From contig JAIQEZ010000052.1 in NCBI GenBank assembly GCA_020073545.1, positions 1 to 32,255 on the forward strand: a stretch of 32,255 bases of DNA. The letters run 5' to 3'. The position numbers and the translations under genes were made by a program. This document shows positions 15,260 to 23,794 of this stretch, piece by piece (position 1 is the stretch's first letter; each line of letters begins with the position of its first letter). Source of the DNA: Terriglobia bacterium (lineage in GTDB: Bacteria > Acidobacteriota > Terriglobia > UBA7540). Below the pieces are notes generated by a model, which was given only the letters and a program-made list of their open reading frames with translations, did no database searches and was not told the origin of the DNA.

Positions 15260-15727
15260 ATGACTACTGAAACGCGAGCCAAGATCGATATCCCCGAGGA
15301 AAAGATTGCCGACTTCTGCCGGCGGCATCACGTGCGCCATCTCGCCTTGTTCGGGACCGTCCTGAGGCCGGACTTCGGCTCCGCGAGCGACGTCGATGTG
15401 CTCGTCGAGTTCGATCCCAATCACGTTCCCTTCCTGGATTTCTTCGCCATGGAAGAAGAACTGGCGGGAATCCTTGGCCGGAAAGTGGACTTGAACGCGC
15501 CCCAATTTTTGAGCCGACACATTCGCGACCAAGCGATGGCCGAGGGCCGAGGTTCACTATGTCGCGCCGTGATGCGACCGTGCGCCTGCGGCACATGCTC
15601 GACCACGCGCGTGAAGCCGTCGCTATGGCACGCGACCGGTCCCGCGACGACCTCAACGCCGATCGCCAGTTCAATCTCGCGCTCGTTCGGTTGCTTGAAA
15701 TCGTGGACGAAGCAGCCAGCCGGATGA
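15260..15727 (+). CDS. mntA: MntA-type nucleotidyltransferase antitoxin with a probable 3' frameshift
   Basis: Residues 1-95 form a minimal nucleotidyltransferase: the glycine motif LFGTVLRPDFG (30-40), the metal-binding DVD (44-46) and a third acidic residue at KVDL (D77). In known MntA-HepT systems the antitoxin adds AMP to the HEPN toxin. The frame as given runs 155 residues and overlaps the toxin gene by 169 bp, ending in residues (CACGTCSTTRVKPS) with no family likeness. Removing one G from the GGG at 15544-15546 gives AMAEAEVHYVAP then TGA at 15570-15572, a normal end and a 14-bp overlap with hepT. The antitoxin body is intact; only its last ten or so residues are changed. Confidence 0.8.
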   Translation: MTTETRAKIDIPEEKIADFCRRHHVRHLALFGTVLRPDFGSASDVDVLVEFDPNHVPFLDFFAMEEELAGILGRKVDLNAPQFLSRHIRDQAMAEGRGSLCRAVMRPCACGTCSTTRVKPSLWHATGPATTSTPIASSISRSFGCLKSWTKQPAG

Positions 15728-15918
15728 CACCGGAAGACTGCGCTCTGTATCCTGACATTCCCTGGCCGCGCATCGTGGGGCTAAGGAACCGCCTGATCCA
15801 CGGATACGACGGCGTGGATTTCGACATCCTCCTCTGGCAGATCATCACCCAGGATCTCCCTCCGCTCATTGCAGCACCGGAAAGACATCTTTCACCCGCC
15901 TCTCCTTCCGCATCCTGA
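15559..15918 (+). CDS. hepT: HepT-type HEPN toxin ribonuclease
   Basis: The 119-residue all-helical protein belongs to the DUF86/HepT HEPN group. The catalytic RX4H motif is R76-N-R-L-I-H81, followed by GYDGVDFDILLW, the GYxxVD segment conserved in the family. HEPN toxins of this type are RNases kept in check by the nucleotidyltransferase encoded just upstream, by adding AMP to the Tyr near the active site (Y83 here by position). The start at 15559 overlaps the expected antitoxin stop, consistent with coupled translation. The C-terminal 15 residues are Ser/Pro-rich and probably disordered. Confidence 0.85.
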   Translation: MSRRDATVRLRHMLDHAREAVAMARDRSRDDLNADRQFNLALVRLLEIVDEAASRMTPEDCALYPDIPWPRIVGLRNRLIHGYDGVDFDILLWQIITQDLPPLIAAPERHLSPASPSAS

Positions 15919-16080
15919 AAACCCCGAGCTGCCGGTTGGGTGGACTCCCGGGTTGCCCTAGCCACATCCAGCCTAACCCGCACGTCGGTTGGCATTGTTT
16001 GCGGGATAGGACGATGAACCCAGATGCAAGAAGGGGGCTTTGCGGTACAATCGTCCTCCCCAAGGAGGGGACAAACCGCC

Positions 16081-17901
16081 ATGGCGAAGATTACGGATAT
16101 GAAGGTGAACGAGCCGCGGAAGCGTTTGCGCGGGGCGTTGCCGAAGATCGGGATTCGGCCGGCGATTGACGGGCGCCGAAAGGGAGTTCGAGAAGCGCTG
16201 GAAGGGCAGGTCATGGGAATGGCGAAGGCTGCGGCGGGATTTCTGGAGAAGAATCTTCGCCACCCGAACGGTCTACCTGTGGAATGCGTCGTGGCCGACA
16301 CTTGTATTGGGGGCGTCGCGGAGGCTGCCGAATGCGCCGATAAGTTTGCGCACGCGGGTGTGGGGGTGTCGCTGACGGTCTCTCCGTGCTGGTGCTATGG
16401 GTCGGAGACGATGGACATGGACCCGCTCATCCTCAAGGCGGTGTGGGGTTTCAACGGCACGGAGCGTCCGGGAGCCGTGTACCTGGCTGCGGTGCTGGCT
16501 GGACACAACCAAAAGGGCTTGCCGGCTTTTGGCATTTACGGGCACGACGTTCAGGATGCCGCGGACACCTCGATTCCCCAGGATGTGCAGGAGAAGTTGC
16601 TGCAATTCGCCAAAGCGGGCCTGGCGGCTGCCGAGATGCGGGGCAAGTCCTATCTGTCATTGGGTTCCGTGTCCATGGGCATTGCGGGCTCGATGGTGAA
16701 TTCCGATCTCTTCCAGAACTACCTGGGGATGCGAAATGAGTACGTGGACATGTCCGAGTTCGTTCGGCGCATCGACGAGGGGATCTTTGACCCGGACGAG
16801 TTCGGACGCGCGCTGCGGTGGGTGAAAGACAATTGCCCGGAGGGCCCCGACCTAAATCCCCCGCAAATGCAGGCGTCTCGGGAGAGGAAGGATGCCGACT
16901 GGGCGACGGTTGTCAAAATGACAATGATCGCGCGGGATCTGATGATCGGTAACCCGCGCCTCGCGGAGCTGGGTTGCGGGGAGGAGGCCTTGGGCCGCAA
17001 CGCCCTGGTGGGAGGCTTCCAGGGGCAGCGGCATTGGACAGATCATTTCCCCAACGGGGATTTTATGGAGGCCATGCTCAATTCTTCTTTCGACTGGAAT
17101 GGTATCCGCGAGCCTTTTGTCTTCGCCACCGAGAACGATTCCCTCAACGGCATCGCCATGCTCTTCGGGCACCTGTTGACGGATACCGCGCAGATCTTTG
17201 CGGATGTGCGGACCTACTGGAGTCCGGCGGCGGTGAAGCGGGTGACCGGCAAAACCTTAGCCGGTAAGGCCAGTAGAGGCATTATCCATTTAATTAACTC
17301 CGGCGCGGCCACGCTGGATGCAACGGGACTGATGAGGAGGAATGGCAGTCCCGCCCTGAAACCCTTTTGGGAAATCGTCCCCGAGGAAGTCGGGCGCTGT
17401 CTGGATGCCACGCGGTGGGCCCCGGCGATGCGTGAGTACTTCCGCGGCGGCGGCTACTCTTCGCAATTCGTGACCCAGTGCGAAATGCCCGTGACCATGT
17501 CTCGCCTCAATTGGATCATGGGCCTGGGCCCGGTGTTGCAACTCGCCGAAGGCTACACCGTGGGCCTTCCGGAGGACGTTCACAGCGTTTTGGATCAGCG
17601 GACCAATCCTACTTGGCCAACTACTTGGTTTGCGCCCGTTCTCACTGGACAGGGCTCATTCCGCGACGTCTATTCGGTGATGTCCAACTGGGGCGCCAAC
17701 CACGGGGCGATTAGTTACGGGCACATCGGCGACAAACTGATTACGCTCGCCGCTCTGCTGCGGATTCCGGTCTCGATGCACAACGTCGCAGAAGAGAGAA
17801 TCTTCCGGCCCAGCGCGTGGAGCGCCTTCGGGACTCGGGATCTGGAGGGGGCCGATTACCGCGCGTGCGCCAACTTTGGTCCTCTTTATGGAAAAAGGTA
17901 A
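16081..17901 (+). CDS. fucI: L-fucose isomerase
   Basis: The 606-residue protein matches FucI throughout: [19 protein letters not shown] near the N-terminus, [15 protein letters not shown] (101-115), [27 protein letters not shown] (311-321) and [11 protein letters not shown]-like [12 protein letters not shown]. Metal and catalytic residues known from the E. coli enzyme have counterparts at E351 (TENDSLNG), D375 (FADVRTYW) and H541 (WGANHG), at matching spacing. FucI interconverts L-fucose and L-fuculose and also acts on D-arabinose; it is cytoplasmic and manganese-dependent. The start at 16081 follows AGGAGGGG by about 10 nt; the earlier ATG at 16024 is less likely. No fuculokinase, aldolase, transporter or regulator is adjacent, so the other pathway steps must be elsewhere. 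Confidence 0.95.
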   Translation: MAKITDMKVNEPRKRLRGALPKIGIRPAIDGRRKGVREALEGQVMGMAKAAAGFLEKNLRHPNGLPVECVVADTCIGGVAEAAECADKFAHAGVGVSLTVSPCWCYGSETMDMDPLILKAVWGFNGTERPGAVYLAAVLAGHNQKGLPAFGIYGHDVQDAADTSIPQDVQEKLLQFAKAGLAAAEMRGKSYLSLGSVSMGIAGSMVNSDLFQNYLGMRNEYVDMSEFVRRIDEGIFDPDEFGRALRWVKDNCPEGPDLNPPQMQASRERKDADWATVVKMTMIARDLMIGNPRLAELGCGEEALGRNALVGGFQGQRHWTDHFPNGDFMEAMLNSSFDWNGIREPFVFATENDSLNGIAMLFGHLLTDTAQIFADVRTYWSPAAVKRVTGKTLAGKASRGIIHLINSGAATLDATGLMRRNGSPALKPFWEIVPEEVGRCLDATRWAPAMREYFRGGGYSSQFVTQCEMPVTMSRLNWIMGLGPVLQLAEGYTVGLPEDVHSVLDQRTNPTWPTTWFAPVLTGQGSFRDVYSVMSNWGANHGAISYGHIGDKLITLAALLRIPVSMHNVAEERIFRPSAWSAFGTRDLEGADYRACANFGPLYGKR

Positions 17902-18092
17902 CCTGCGGCCTCCCCGCTCCCGTTGACCCAGAAAGAAATCCTGCCTGCCAGGTCAGCGGGAGCGGCGCCGCGGGCTGCCTTCGCCAGCCTGGACCTGTGC
18001 CGCCAGGAGTTTTCACCCCGACTCGGAAGTCCCGCCCTTACAGGAATGCAAAAGCTCGACTCGATTCCACCATGTCCTCAAGTGCAAGACGT

Positions 18093-19088
18093 CTACGCCT
18101 GGCTTTTGAGGTCGTGCACCAGGCGGCAGTAGAGATCGACCGCTGCGACCAGATCCGCTTTGCGCACGCACTCGTCCGCGGTGTGCGCCACGGTGATCGA
18201 ACCCGGTCCCAACAGGAGCGGCCGTCCCCAATTCGTGAGCGCCGGCAAATCGGTGGTGAATGCCACGACGTCCGTCTCGTAGCCGTTGAGCTTTTCCATC
18301 AGGAGAAACGGCGTGTCGCGCACGAACTCAAAGTCGCAGCGGCCGCCGATAACCTCTGCAATCTTCCGCCGCGTCGGCCCGGAATCTTCCACGGTGCGGA
18401 TCAGGATCTGCACCAGGGCTTCATCGGGGACCACGTTGGCCGCCCGGCCCCCGCTGATCACGCCGATGTTCATCGTGGAAGGCCCCAACACGGGGCTGAG
18501 CGGCAACGCGATCTTGCGCAGGTCGGCCAGCACATCCAACAGCTTTTCGATGGCGTTCTCACCCAGCTCGGGGTAGGCGGAATGCGCCATCTTGCCGCGT
18601 GCGTGGATTTCGAATCGCAGGTTGCCCTTCGTCCCGATGACGAGCTTATTCTCCGTCGGTTCGCCATTGATAATGCAACGCGAGCCGCGCGGGTGCAGGT
18701 TCGCTTCGCGCGCGCCGTCGCTGGTGGTCTCTTCCCCGACCAGGAAGAGCAGGGCGAAATCCTTCACGCCTTCCTTCTTCAGCCGTTCCGCCGCCGTCAC
18801 CTGCGCGGCCAGGATTCCCTTTGCGTCGCAGGAGCCGCGTCCGTAGATGCATTCCGCGTCCTCGTGCGCGGGGAAAAACGGCGGCACCGTATCCAGGTGC
18901 GTGCTCAGCACGACGTCCGGCTTCCCCCAGCACGCGAGCACGTTGGAACGGTCGCGCGAAACGGGCATGAGCTCCGCCTGAAAACCCAGGTGCGCGAGGT
19001 ATTCTTTCACAAACTTCGCGCAGGCCTCCTCATGGCCAGTGACCGATTCAATGTTGACCAGGTTCTTGGTGAGTTCAAATAGATCCAT
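18093..19088 (-). CDS. M20 family metallopeptidase / deacylase (ArgE/DapE type)
   Basis: The 331-residue protein has the full set of M20 metal ligands: H64 and D66 in STHLDTVPP, bridging D88 in GRGSCDAKG, the catalytic E119 with E120 in VGEETTSDG, E143 in INGEPTEN, and H302 in VAHTADE. The lid domain carries the conserved GKMAHSAYPE His (H169). The family hydrolyses N-acyl amino acids or dipeptides with two zinc ions; acetylornithine deacetylase and succinyl-diaminopimelate desuccinylase are the nearest named members, but the substrate cannot be fixed from sequence and no arg or lys gene is adjacent. It is convergent with fucI and divergent from the PEGA gene. Confidence 0.87.
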   Translation of the reverse strand: MDLFELTKNLVNIESVTGHEEACAKFVKEYLAHLGFQAELMPVSRDRSNVLACWGKPDVVLSTHLDTVPPFFPAHEDAECIYGRGSCDAKGILAAQVTAAERLKKEGVKDFALLFLVGEETTSDGAREANLHPRGSRCIINGEPTENKLVIGTKGNLRFEIHARGKMAHSAYPELGENAIEKLLDVLADLRKIALPLSPVLGPSTMNIGVISGGRAANVVPDEALVQILIRTVEDSGPTRRKIAEVIGGRCDFEFVRDTPFLLMEKLNGYETDVVAFTTDLPALTNWGRPLLLGPGSITVAHTADECVRKADLVAAVDLYCRLVHDLKSQA

Positions 19089-19451
19089 GGAGAATTTCGA
19101 CCAGACGCTCGCCGAAAGGCAGCTTCTGCCGGCCGTGCGGGAACGATTCTGAACTCCAGCGCAACGGTATGACGTTAGCCTACAGGGAAAATAGCGTCAA
19201 GCCCAATCGCGGACATGCGCCTTCTGCGAGGCCGCGACTTGAGTGAGGAAGCGAAACCGAGTCCCCTTGCGGCCTCCTGCCCAACCTCTTCACTCCTCAT
19301 TATTCGCTGCGTGCTTGGTACCGCCCAGGCCGGGCAACCACACCCCTCACTAGGGCACCCTACCAAACCGCGGCAGGGCTGGCATTCGAAACTGCAGAAT
19401 GATAAAATCGAAGGTTGTCAGCAGCAGTTTGGCTGCCTCCCAGGGGGCCAT
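19089..19451. other. Divergent intergenic region
   Basis: It separates the minus-strand peptidase from the plus-strand PEGA gene and should hold both promoters. A TAAAAT at 19403-19408 is a fair -10 candidate for the PEGA gene, but no good -35 lies at the right distance. No gene is supported. Confidence 0.4.
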
Positions 19452-20000
19452 ATGAGCCGCAGTTTCCATACCTTTGTTCTTCTCCCCTTAGCTCTGCTTC
19501 TAGCCTCCGCTCCGACTTTCGCGCAACGTGTGACGGCCGGTGCGTCAGCGCGCGTTTCCACCTCCTATCGCTGCGCTCCATTTTACGGAGGCTTTGGCGG
19601 TTACGGTGGTTACGGGTTCAGTGGCCACGCTTTGTACCCCGCGTGGACCGCGCCTCTTTCAGTCGCGCCCAACTATTGGTGGGTCAGCCCCTATCCCCTC
19701 GCCGACCCACGCCAGGATGGCTACAATCCCTCGGCCGGCTACGAATGGGACAGTGTGGGGACGCTCATCCTCAACACGAATCCCTCCAAAGCTCGCGTCA
19801 GTCTCGACGGAGTTTACGTGGGCACGACCGATAAGCTCGGTCCTTTCCAGCTTCCCACGGGCGAACACACCCTGCACCTGGAAGCACCGGGTTATGAACC
19901 TTCCGACACCATCGTCAAGTTTGATAGGCCGGGCGTGCAAACCCTGGACGTCGAGTTGAAGCGCTTGGCGGCTTCTGCCAAGCCGGCGCCCCGGCGGTAG
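19452..20000 (+). CDS. Secreted PEGA-domain protein
   Basis: The 182-residue protein starts with a signal peptide (MSRSFHTFVLLPLALLLASA..., cleavage near AQ-RVTAG at about 25). A Gly/Tyr-rich segment (GGFGGYGGYGFSG, about 45-58) follows, then a PEGA domain (about 107-175) with GTLILNTNPSKARVSLDG, VYVGTTDKLGPFQLPTGEHTL and LEAPGYEP. PEGA domains are small beta-sandwich units of surface-layer and envelope proteins that probably bind peptides or glycans. The start at 19452 is chosen because it opens the signal peptide; an upstream in-frame codon at 19215 would bury it. Confidence 0.82.
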   Translation: MSRSFHTFVLLPLALLLASAPTFAQRVTAGASARVSTSYRCAPFYGGFGGYGGYGFSGHALYPAWTAPLSVAPNYWWVSPYPLADPRQDGYNPSAGYEWDSVGTLILNTNPSKARVSLDGVYVGTTDKLGPFQLPTGEHTLHLEAPGYEPSDTIVKFDRPGVQTLDVELKRLAASAKPAPRR

Positions 20001-20255
20001 CGGTGTCCAACCCCTTCGATTCCCCCCATGAACGGCAGAGTGTGCTCGTGCACTTGTGGCTTGCGCAGGTGGCGCATCCATGACTTGCGGATCAGGTGCG
20101 GCACGTGCTCTGCGATGCGTGCGATGGCAGAATCGGTCTTCGCCGGGATCAAACTGAAAACGGATGGGGGTTATCCCTGCCTTTTCGTTTTGGAGACTTG
20201 AGGTATATACTAAGTCACCTGCGGAATGCGCGGAGTCTGCGCGTCGAGGTGCGAG

Positions 20256-21224
20256 ATGAAGCTGGAACTCTTGCTGGTCTCCCTTCTCCTTCTCCCCCCG
20301 TCCCTTTTTGGGCAAGATGTAAAGGTGCGGCAGGAAGCCATCCAACTGCTTGAACGCGCGCATGCCGTGAGCACCTCTCCCAACCTTCCCAATCTTGAGC
20401 GGGTGGACACCTTCCGCGTTTTCGATCCCGGTTCACTCACGCAGGAGGGCAGCTTTTCCCGCGTGGTGGTGCAAGGGACCGGGCGCCGCGACGAGTTCAA
20501 TATCGGAGACTACCACCTGGTGAATGTCTACACGCACGGTCAAGTGGCCGTGGCTGGAGCGAGCAAAATCCTGCCGTCCCCTTTGATGGATGTATTAAGG
20601 CTGACGCCGACCTATCTGGTCCGCTTCGATGCCGAAGACATTATCCACGAGATCGTGGATCGTGAGGAAGGCGGCCGCATGCTCCGGTGCATCGAGTTTG
20701 ACACCATTCGCGGCCAGATGAGCGATAGGAACGAGCTCTGCATGGATTCTAGTAACGGCACCCTGGTGAGCGAGAAGTTGCGCAATGAACTGATTGAGAA
20801 CAGCGACTTTTTCCCGTTCGCGGGCGCCCTGATTCCCGGAAAGATCACCTACTCCGTCGGCGGCGTAACCCGCATGGAGATTACCCAAACCATGACCGAG
20901 CTTGAGGATGCGACTCCCAACGTGCTTGCCGAACCGCCGAACGCGCAAATCCTCAAGATGTGCACGACCTTCCGGCGCGCCATCGGGATCTCCATGCCTC
21001 AGCCCAAGCAGGGTACCCTCGATGGCAATTACGACGTGGTGGTTCGCGGCATGATCGGGGCGGACGGCAAAGTACACGAGGCCGTCGTGCAGGAATCGGA
21101 AAGGCCCGACCTGAATGCCGAAGCTCTGAGCCTGGCCCAAGAATGGGTTTTCACCCCCGCCGTGTGTAATGGCAAGCCCAACCCCAGCGAGGCGAGTCTC
21201 ACATTGCACTTTCAGGATAGGTAG
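20256..21224 (+). CDS. Exported protein with TonB-like C-terminal domain
   Basis: The 322-residue protein begins with a signal peptide (MKLELLLVSLLLLPPSLFGQ). Residues 20-230 form a mixed alpha/beta region that I do not recognise. The last 80 residues (NYDVVVRGMIGADGKVHEAVVQES...LNAEALSLAQEWVFTPAVCNGKP) match the TonB C-terminal pattern of strand, V-x-x-S/E, AL-x-A-x-x-W-x-F-x-PA. Such domains contact TonB-dependent receptors, but in secreted acidobacterial proteins they often appear without the TonB transmembrane anchor, so energy transduction is not implied. The start at 20256 follows GAGGTG and opens the signal peptide. Confidence 0.75.
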   Translation: MKLELLLVSLLLLPPSLFGQDVKVRQEAIQLLERAHAVSTSPNLPNLERVDTFRVFDPGSLTQEGSFSRVVVQGTGRRDEFNIGDYHLVNVYTHGQVAVAGASKILPSPLMDVLRLTPTYLVRFDAEDIIHEIVDREEGGRMLRCIEFDTIRGQMSDRNELCMDSSNGTLVSEKLRNELIENSDFFPFAGALIPGKITYSVGGVTRMEITQTMTELEDATPNVLAEPPNAQILKMCTTFRRAIGISMPQPKQGTLDGNYDVVVRGMIGADGKVHEAVVQESERPDLNAEALSLAQEWVFTPAVCNGKPNPSEASLTLHFQDR

Positions 21225-21279
21225 AGCGCGTTCGAGCACGTGGCGTACTGCGTTTGCCTGATCAGCACGGAGGTTTTGG

Positions 21280-22242
21280 GTGTCGAGGCTCGATCGGCGC
21301 CGCCGTCGGAGGTCGAAGGTTGAATTTCGACTTCCAACCGGGGTTCTTCGACTCGTTCCACTACCCTTTTACCTTCTGCCCTTTGCGCTTTGCACCTGGA
21401 GCTGCTCTCCGAGAATCGAGTTGAAAGAGTGGAAGAGTCAGAAAGTGGAAGGTTCAGCTCATTCGACTTTTTCAACTCCTTCGACTCGTTCACCTGCCCT
21501 CTGCCTTTTGGCTTGCTTCTCACCCTGCCTCGCCGCCACCTCACAGGCTCCCGCTACACCCAAGCCACTTCCGCAAGACGATCGCGTATTGCGCGCCGTC
21601 GTGCAATTGCTGGCCGTCGGCCCGGCGGGGAAGGGCCAGAACCGAGAGTGTTCAGCCACGGGTTTCCTGATTAATGAGGAGGGCTATCTCATCACCGACG
21701 CGCACGTGGTGGAAGACGCAAAGCGGTGCCTGGAGAGAGCGCCGGGGGCGAAAATCCTTGCTAAGCTGGCTGTAACCGACTCCCGAACTGCCAAAGCGGT
21801 TCCCTGCGAGGTGGTCGGAATCGATGCGCGCAACGACTTGGCTCTCTTGAAGACCGAGCGGCCGCCTTTCGCGGAGTCAGGGGGAATGCCGCCCTATGCC
21901 CTCCTCGACGCGCGCGAAGTGGCCTTGGAAACTCTGGTGATGGTCAGCGGCCATCCGGCGTTTTCCTGGCAACCCGTCACGCAAGCAGGCCGCGTGGTCT
22001 GGAGAGGCAGAACGCGGCTTGAAGAGACCGACTTTAGCCCGGCGTTAAGCGACGCTATAGACGTAGATATCCCACTGCAGCTCGGAAACAGCGGCAGCCC
22101 GGTCTATCGCCCGGGTGGCGGAGTGATCGCCGTGATTGACAAAAGAAACTCGCTGCGGCCCTCCCACTCTGTCGCGGTTTCCATTCGCTATGCCATCGCG
22201 CTCGCCGAGCGCTGCGGCGTGAAATGGCACGCAATCGAGTGA
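21280..22242 (+). CDS. Trypsin-like serine protease (S1 fold)
   Basis: The 320-residue protein has a complete chymotrypsin-fold triad: His in LITDAHVVE, Asp in ARNDLALLKTE and Ser in QLGNSGSPVY. SATGFLINEEGYLITDAHVV is typical of DegP-like S1C proteases. No PDZ domain follows, so it is shorter than HtrA. The start is a GTG at 21280 with GGAGG six bases upstream. The first 95 residues are odd: they are encoded by TCGACT/GTTGAA/CTTTTACC-rich DNA like the non-coding repeats elsewhere, and a plausible signal sequence end (ALCLLACFSPCLAATSQAP) appears only around residues 70-90. The mature enzyme probably begins near residue 90 and acts outside the cytoplasm. Confidence 0.78.
   Translation: MSRLDRRRRRRSKVEFRLPTGVLRLVPLPFYLLPFALCTWSCSPRIELKEWKSQKVEGSAHSTFSTPSTRSPALCLLACFSPCLAATSQAPATPKPLPQDDRVLRAVVQLLAVGPAGKGQNRECSATGFLINEEGYLITDAHVVEDAKRCLERAPGAKILAKLAVTDSRTAKAVPCEVVGIDARNDLALLKTERPPFAESGGMPPYALLDAREVALETLVMVSGHPAFSWQPVTQAGRVVWRGRTRLEETDFSPALSDAIDVDIPLQLGNSGSPVYRPGGGVIAVIDKRNSLRPSHSVAVSIRYAIALAERCGVKWHAIE
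21310..21495. repeat. Low-complexity repeat-like DNA inside the protease 5' end
   Basis: The stretch alternates words such as GGTTGAATTTCGACTTCC, TTCGACTCGTTCC, GAGTTGAAAGAGTGGAAG and TTCAACTCCTTCGACTCG, the same vocabulary as the non-coding sequence at 11860-11905 and 23649-23728. Here it is translated in frame as the protease N-terminus. Confidence 0.5.
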
Positions 22243-22300
22243 AACGTGCCTGAACACCTCACATTGACGCGGTGGGGGCTTCGAAGTACAGTATTGTTTT

Positions 22301-22315
22301 GCCCACATTGTGGGC
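22301..22315. repeat. Short hairpin upstream of the efflux operon
   Basis: GCCCAC-ATT-GTGGGC is a perfect 6-bp inverted repeat about 170 bp before the adaptor gene. It has no T run on either strand. It might be an operator, but nothing in the sequence shows which regulator would bind. Confidence 0.3.
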
Positions 22316-22487
22316 GATCGCAAACTACTTACAGCGAAAAGCAGTCGACGCGCAGCCGGGGCGGGTCGGTTTCGGAACGGCAGAAGGAATAGCGAAAACC
22401 AGCACTCCAGATAAAACCTAATAGGTAGGGCGCTGCAGACGGGTCTGCGGGTCGCCCTGACGGGTGAAAACGAGGAGAAATCACGAC

Positions 22488-23645
22488 ATGGAACCTCTTG
22501 CACTCATTACCGCGAGAAGCCGCAAAGCGCTCCGCTACGTCGCCTTCGGGCTGCTGGCGGCCGCGCTCCCTGCGAGCCTGCTGCCGCTGGCGGGCTGCTC
22601 CTCCAAGCCAGGCGAATCGCAAGGCATGAGGATGGAGTTCCGCGTTCCGGTCACGGTGGCCAGGGCGGTCGCGAAGACCGTGCCGGTGCAGGTGGAAGTC
22701 ATCGGCAACGTGGAAGCCTACTCCAACGTCTCGGTGCGAGCGCAGATGGCGGGTGAAATCGAGCGCGCCTACTTTACGCAAGGTCAGGATGTGAAGAAGG
22801 GACAACTGCTCTTCACCCTGGATCGCCGCCCTGTCGAAGCCACGCTGCACCAGTACGAGGCGAATCTGGCGCGCGACCAGGCGCAACTGGCCAACGCCCG
22901 CGCCCAGGCGGAACGCAACGGCAAACTGTTCGAGGCCGGCATCATCTCCAAGGATCAATACGACACGTTTCGCACCAACGCCCAAGCCCTGGAGGCCACC
23001 GAGCACGCCGACAAGGCCGCCATTGAAAACGCCAAGGTGGACCTGAGCTATTGCTCCATCTCTTCTCCGATTGACGGCCGCACGGGGAGCTATCAGGTTT
23101 ATCCTGGAAATATTGCCAAGGTGAATGATACGGTACTGGTGGTCATCAATCAGATTCGCCCTGTTTACGTGACCTTCGCGGTGCCGGAGCAATACCTCGG
23201 CGAGGTGAAGAAATACCTGGCCGTGGGCCCACTGGTGGTGCAGGCCTTCATTCCCAACGACCCGCGGCCGCCGGCCGTGGGCCAACTCGCGTTCATTGAC
23301 AATGCCGTGGACACGGCCACGGGCACCATCAAAATGCGCGCTACGTTCCAGAATCCCGATAATCGCCTCTGGCCAGGGCAGTTCGTCAACGTGGTGGTGC
23401 GGCTGACCACGCGCCCCAACTCCACCGTGGTGCCGTCGCAGTCCGTGCAGACGGGCCAGGCGGGCAAGTACCTCTTTGTGGTGAAACCCGACGAGACAGC
23501 GGAGCTCCGCCCGGTGGTGGCGGGCGAAAGCGTGAATGGTGAAACGGTGATCGAGAAAGGTGTCGCGCCCGGCGATACCGTCGTGACCGACGGCCAGTTA
23601 TTGCTTGCGCCGGGATCGAAGGTGCAAATCAAAAAGGGCTCCTGA
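22488..23645 (+). CDS. RND efflux periplasmic adaptor (membrane fusion protein)
   Basis: The 385-residue lipoprotein has a long hydrophobic leader ending in the lipobox LAGC (Cys37). The membrane-fusion-protein fold follows: a lipoyl half-motif (VSVRAQMAGEIERAYFTQGQDVKKGQLLFTLD), an alpha-helical hairpin (QYEANLARDQAQLANARAQAERNGKLF...), the second lipoyl half (YCSISSPIDGRTGSYQVYPGNIAK), and a beta-barrel and membrane-proximal domain (RATFQNPDNRLWPGQFVNVVVRL). It bridges the inner-membrane pump encoded next to an outer-membrane channel. It most resembles MdtA-type adaptors. The ATG at 22488 follows GAGGAG by 10 nt; an in-frame GTG at 22464 is less likely. Confidence 0.88.
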   Translation: MEPLALITARSRKALRYVAFGLLAAALPASLLPLAGCSSKPGESQGMRMEFRVPVTVARAVAKTVPVQVEVIGNVEAYSNVSVRAQMAGEIERAYFTQGQDVKKGQLLFTLDRRPVEATLHQYEANLARDQAQLANARAQAERNGKLFEAGIISKDQYDTFRTNAQALEATEHADKAAIENAKVDLSYCSISSPIDGRTGSYQVYPGNIAKVNDTVLVVINQIRPVYVTFAVPEQYLGEVKKYLAVGPLVVQAFIPNDPRPPAVGQLAFIDNAVDTATGTIKMRATFQNPDNRLWPGQFVNVVVRLTTRPNSTVVPSQSVQTGQAGKYLFVVKPDETAELRPVVAGESVNGETVIEKGVAPGDTVVTDGQLLLAPGSKVQIKKGS

Positions 23646-23648
23646 GGT

Positions 23649-23728
23649 AGTGAAAGGCTGGAAGTTGAAAGTCAAAAGCTGAATATCAGAGCCCTTGGCG
23701 TTCGACCTTTGACTTTCGACCATCTCCA
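23649..23728. repeat. Low-complexity intergenic repeat
   Basis: GGAAGTTGAAAGTCAAAAGC and CGACCTTTGACTTTCGACC are imperfect inverted versions of each other and share words with 11860-11905 and 21310-21495. It separates the adaptor and pump genes without an evident terminator. Confidence 0.45.
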
Positions 23729-23794
23729 ACGAGGTATTTCACCCAGGATGACGAGCGCAGGGGCCATCAAGCGCGCTGCGCAGGGTAGGCAAAA

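Noticed and set aside
17817-19082. 421-residue plus-strand frame
   Set aside because: It is antisense to the M20 peptidase, which has all its metal ligands.
19380-19400. Sigma-54-like promoter (TGGCAT...TGCA) upstream of the PEGA gene
   Set aside because: The spacing between GG and GC is one base too long for the strict -24/-12 element.
22301-22315. Intrinsic terminator after the protease gene
   Set aside because: The hairpin is not followed by a T run on either strand.
22329-23285. 318-residue minus-strand frame
   Set aside because: It is antisense to the RND adaptor and has no recognisable domain.
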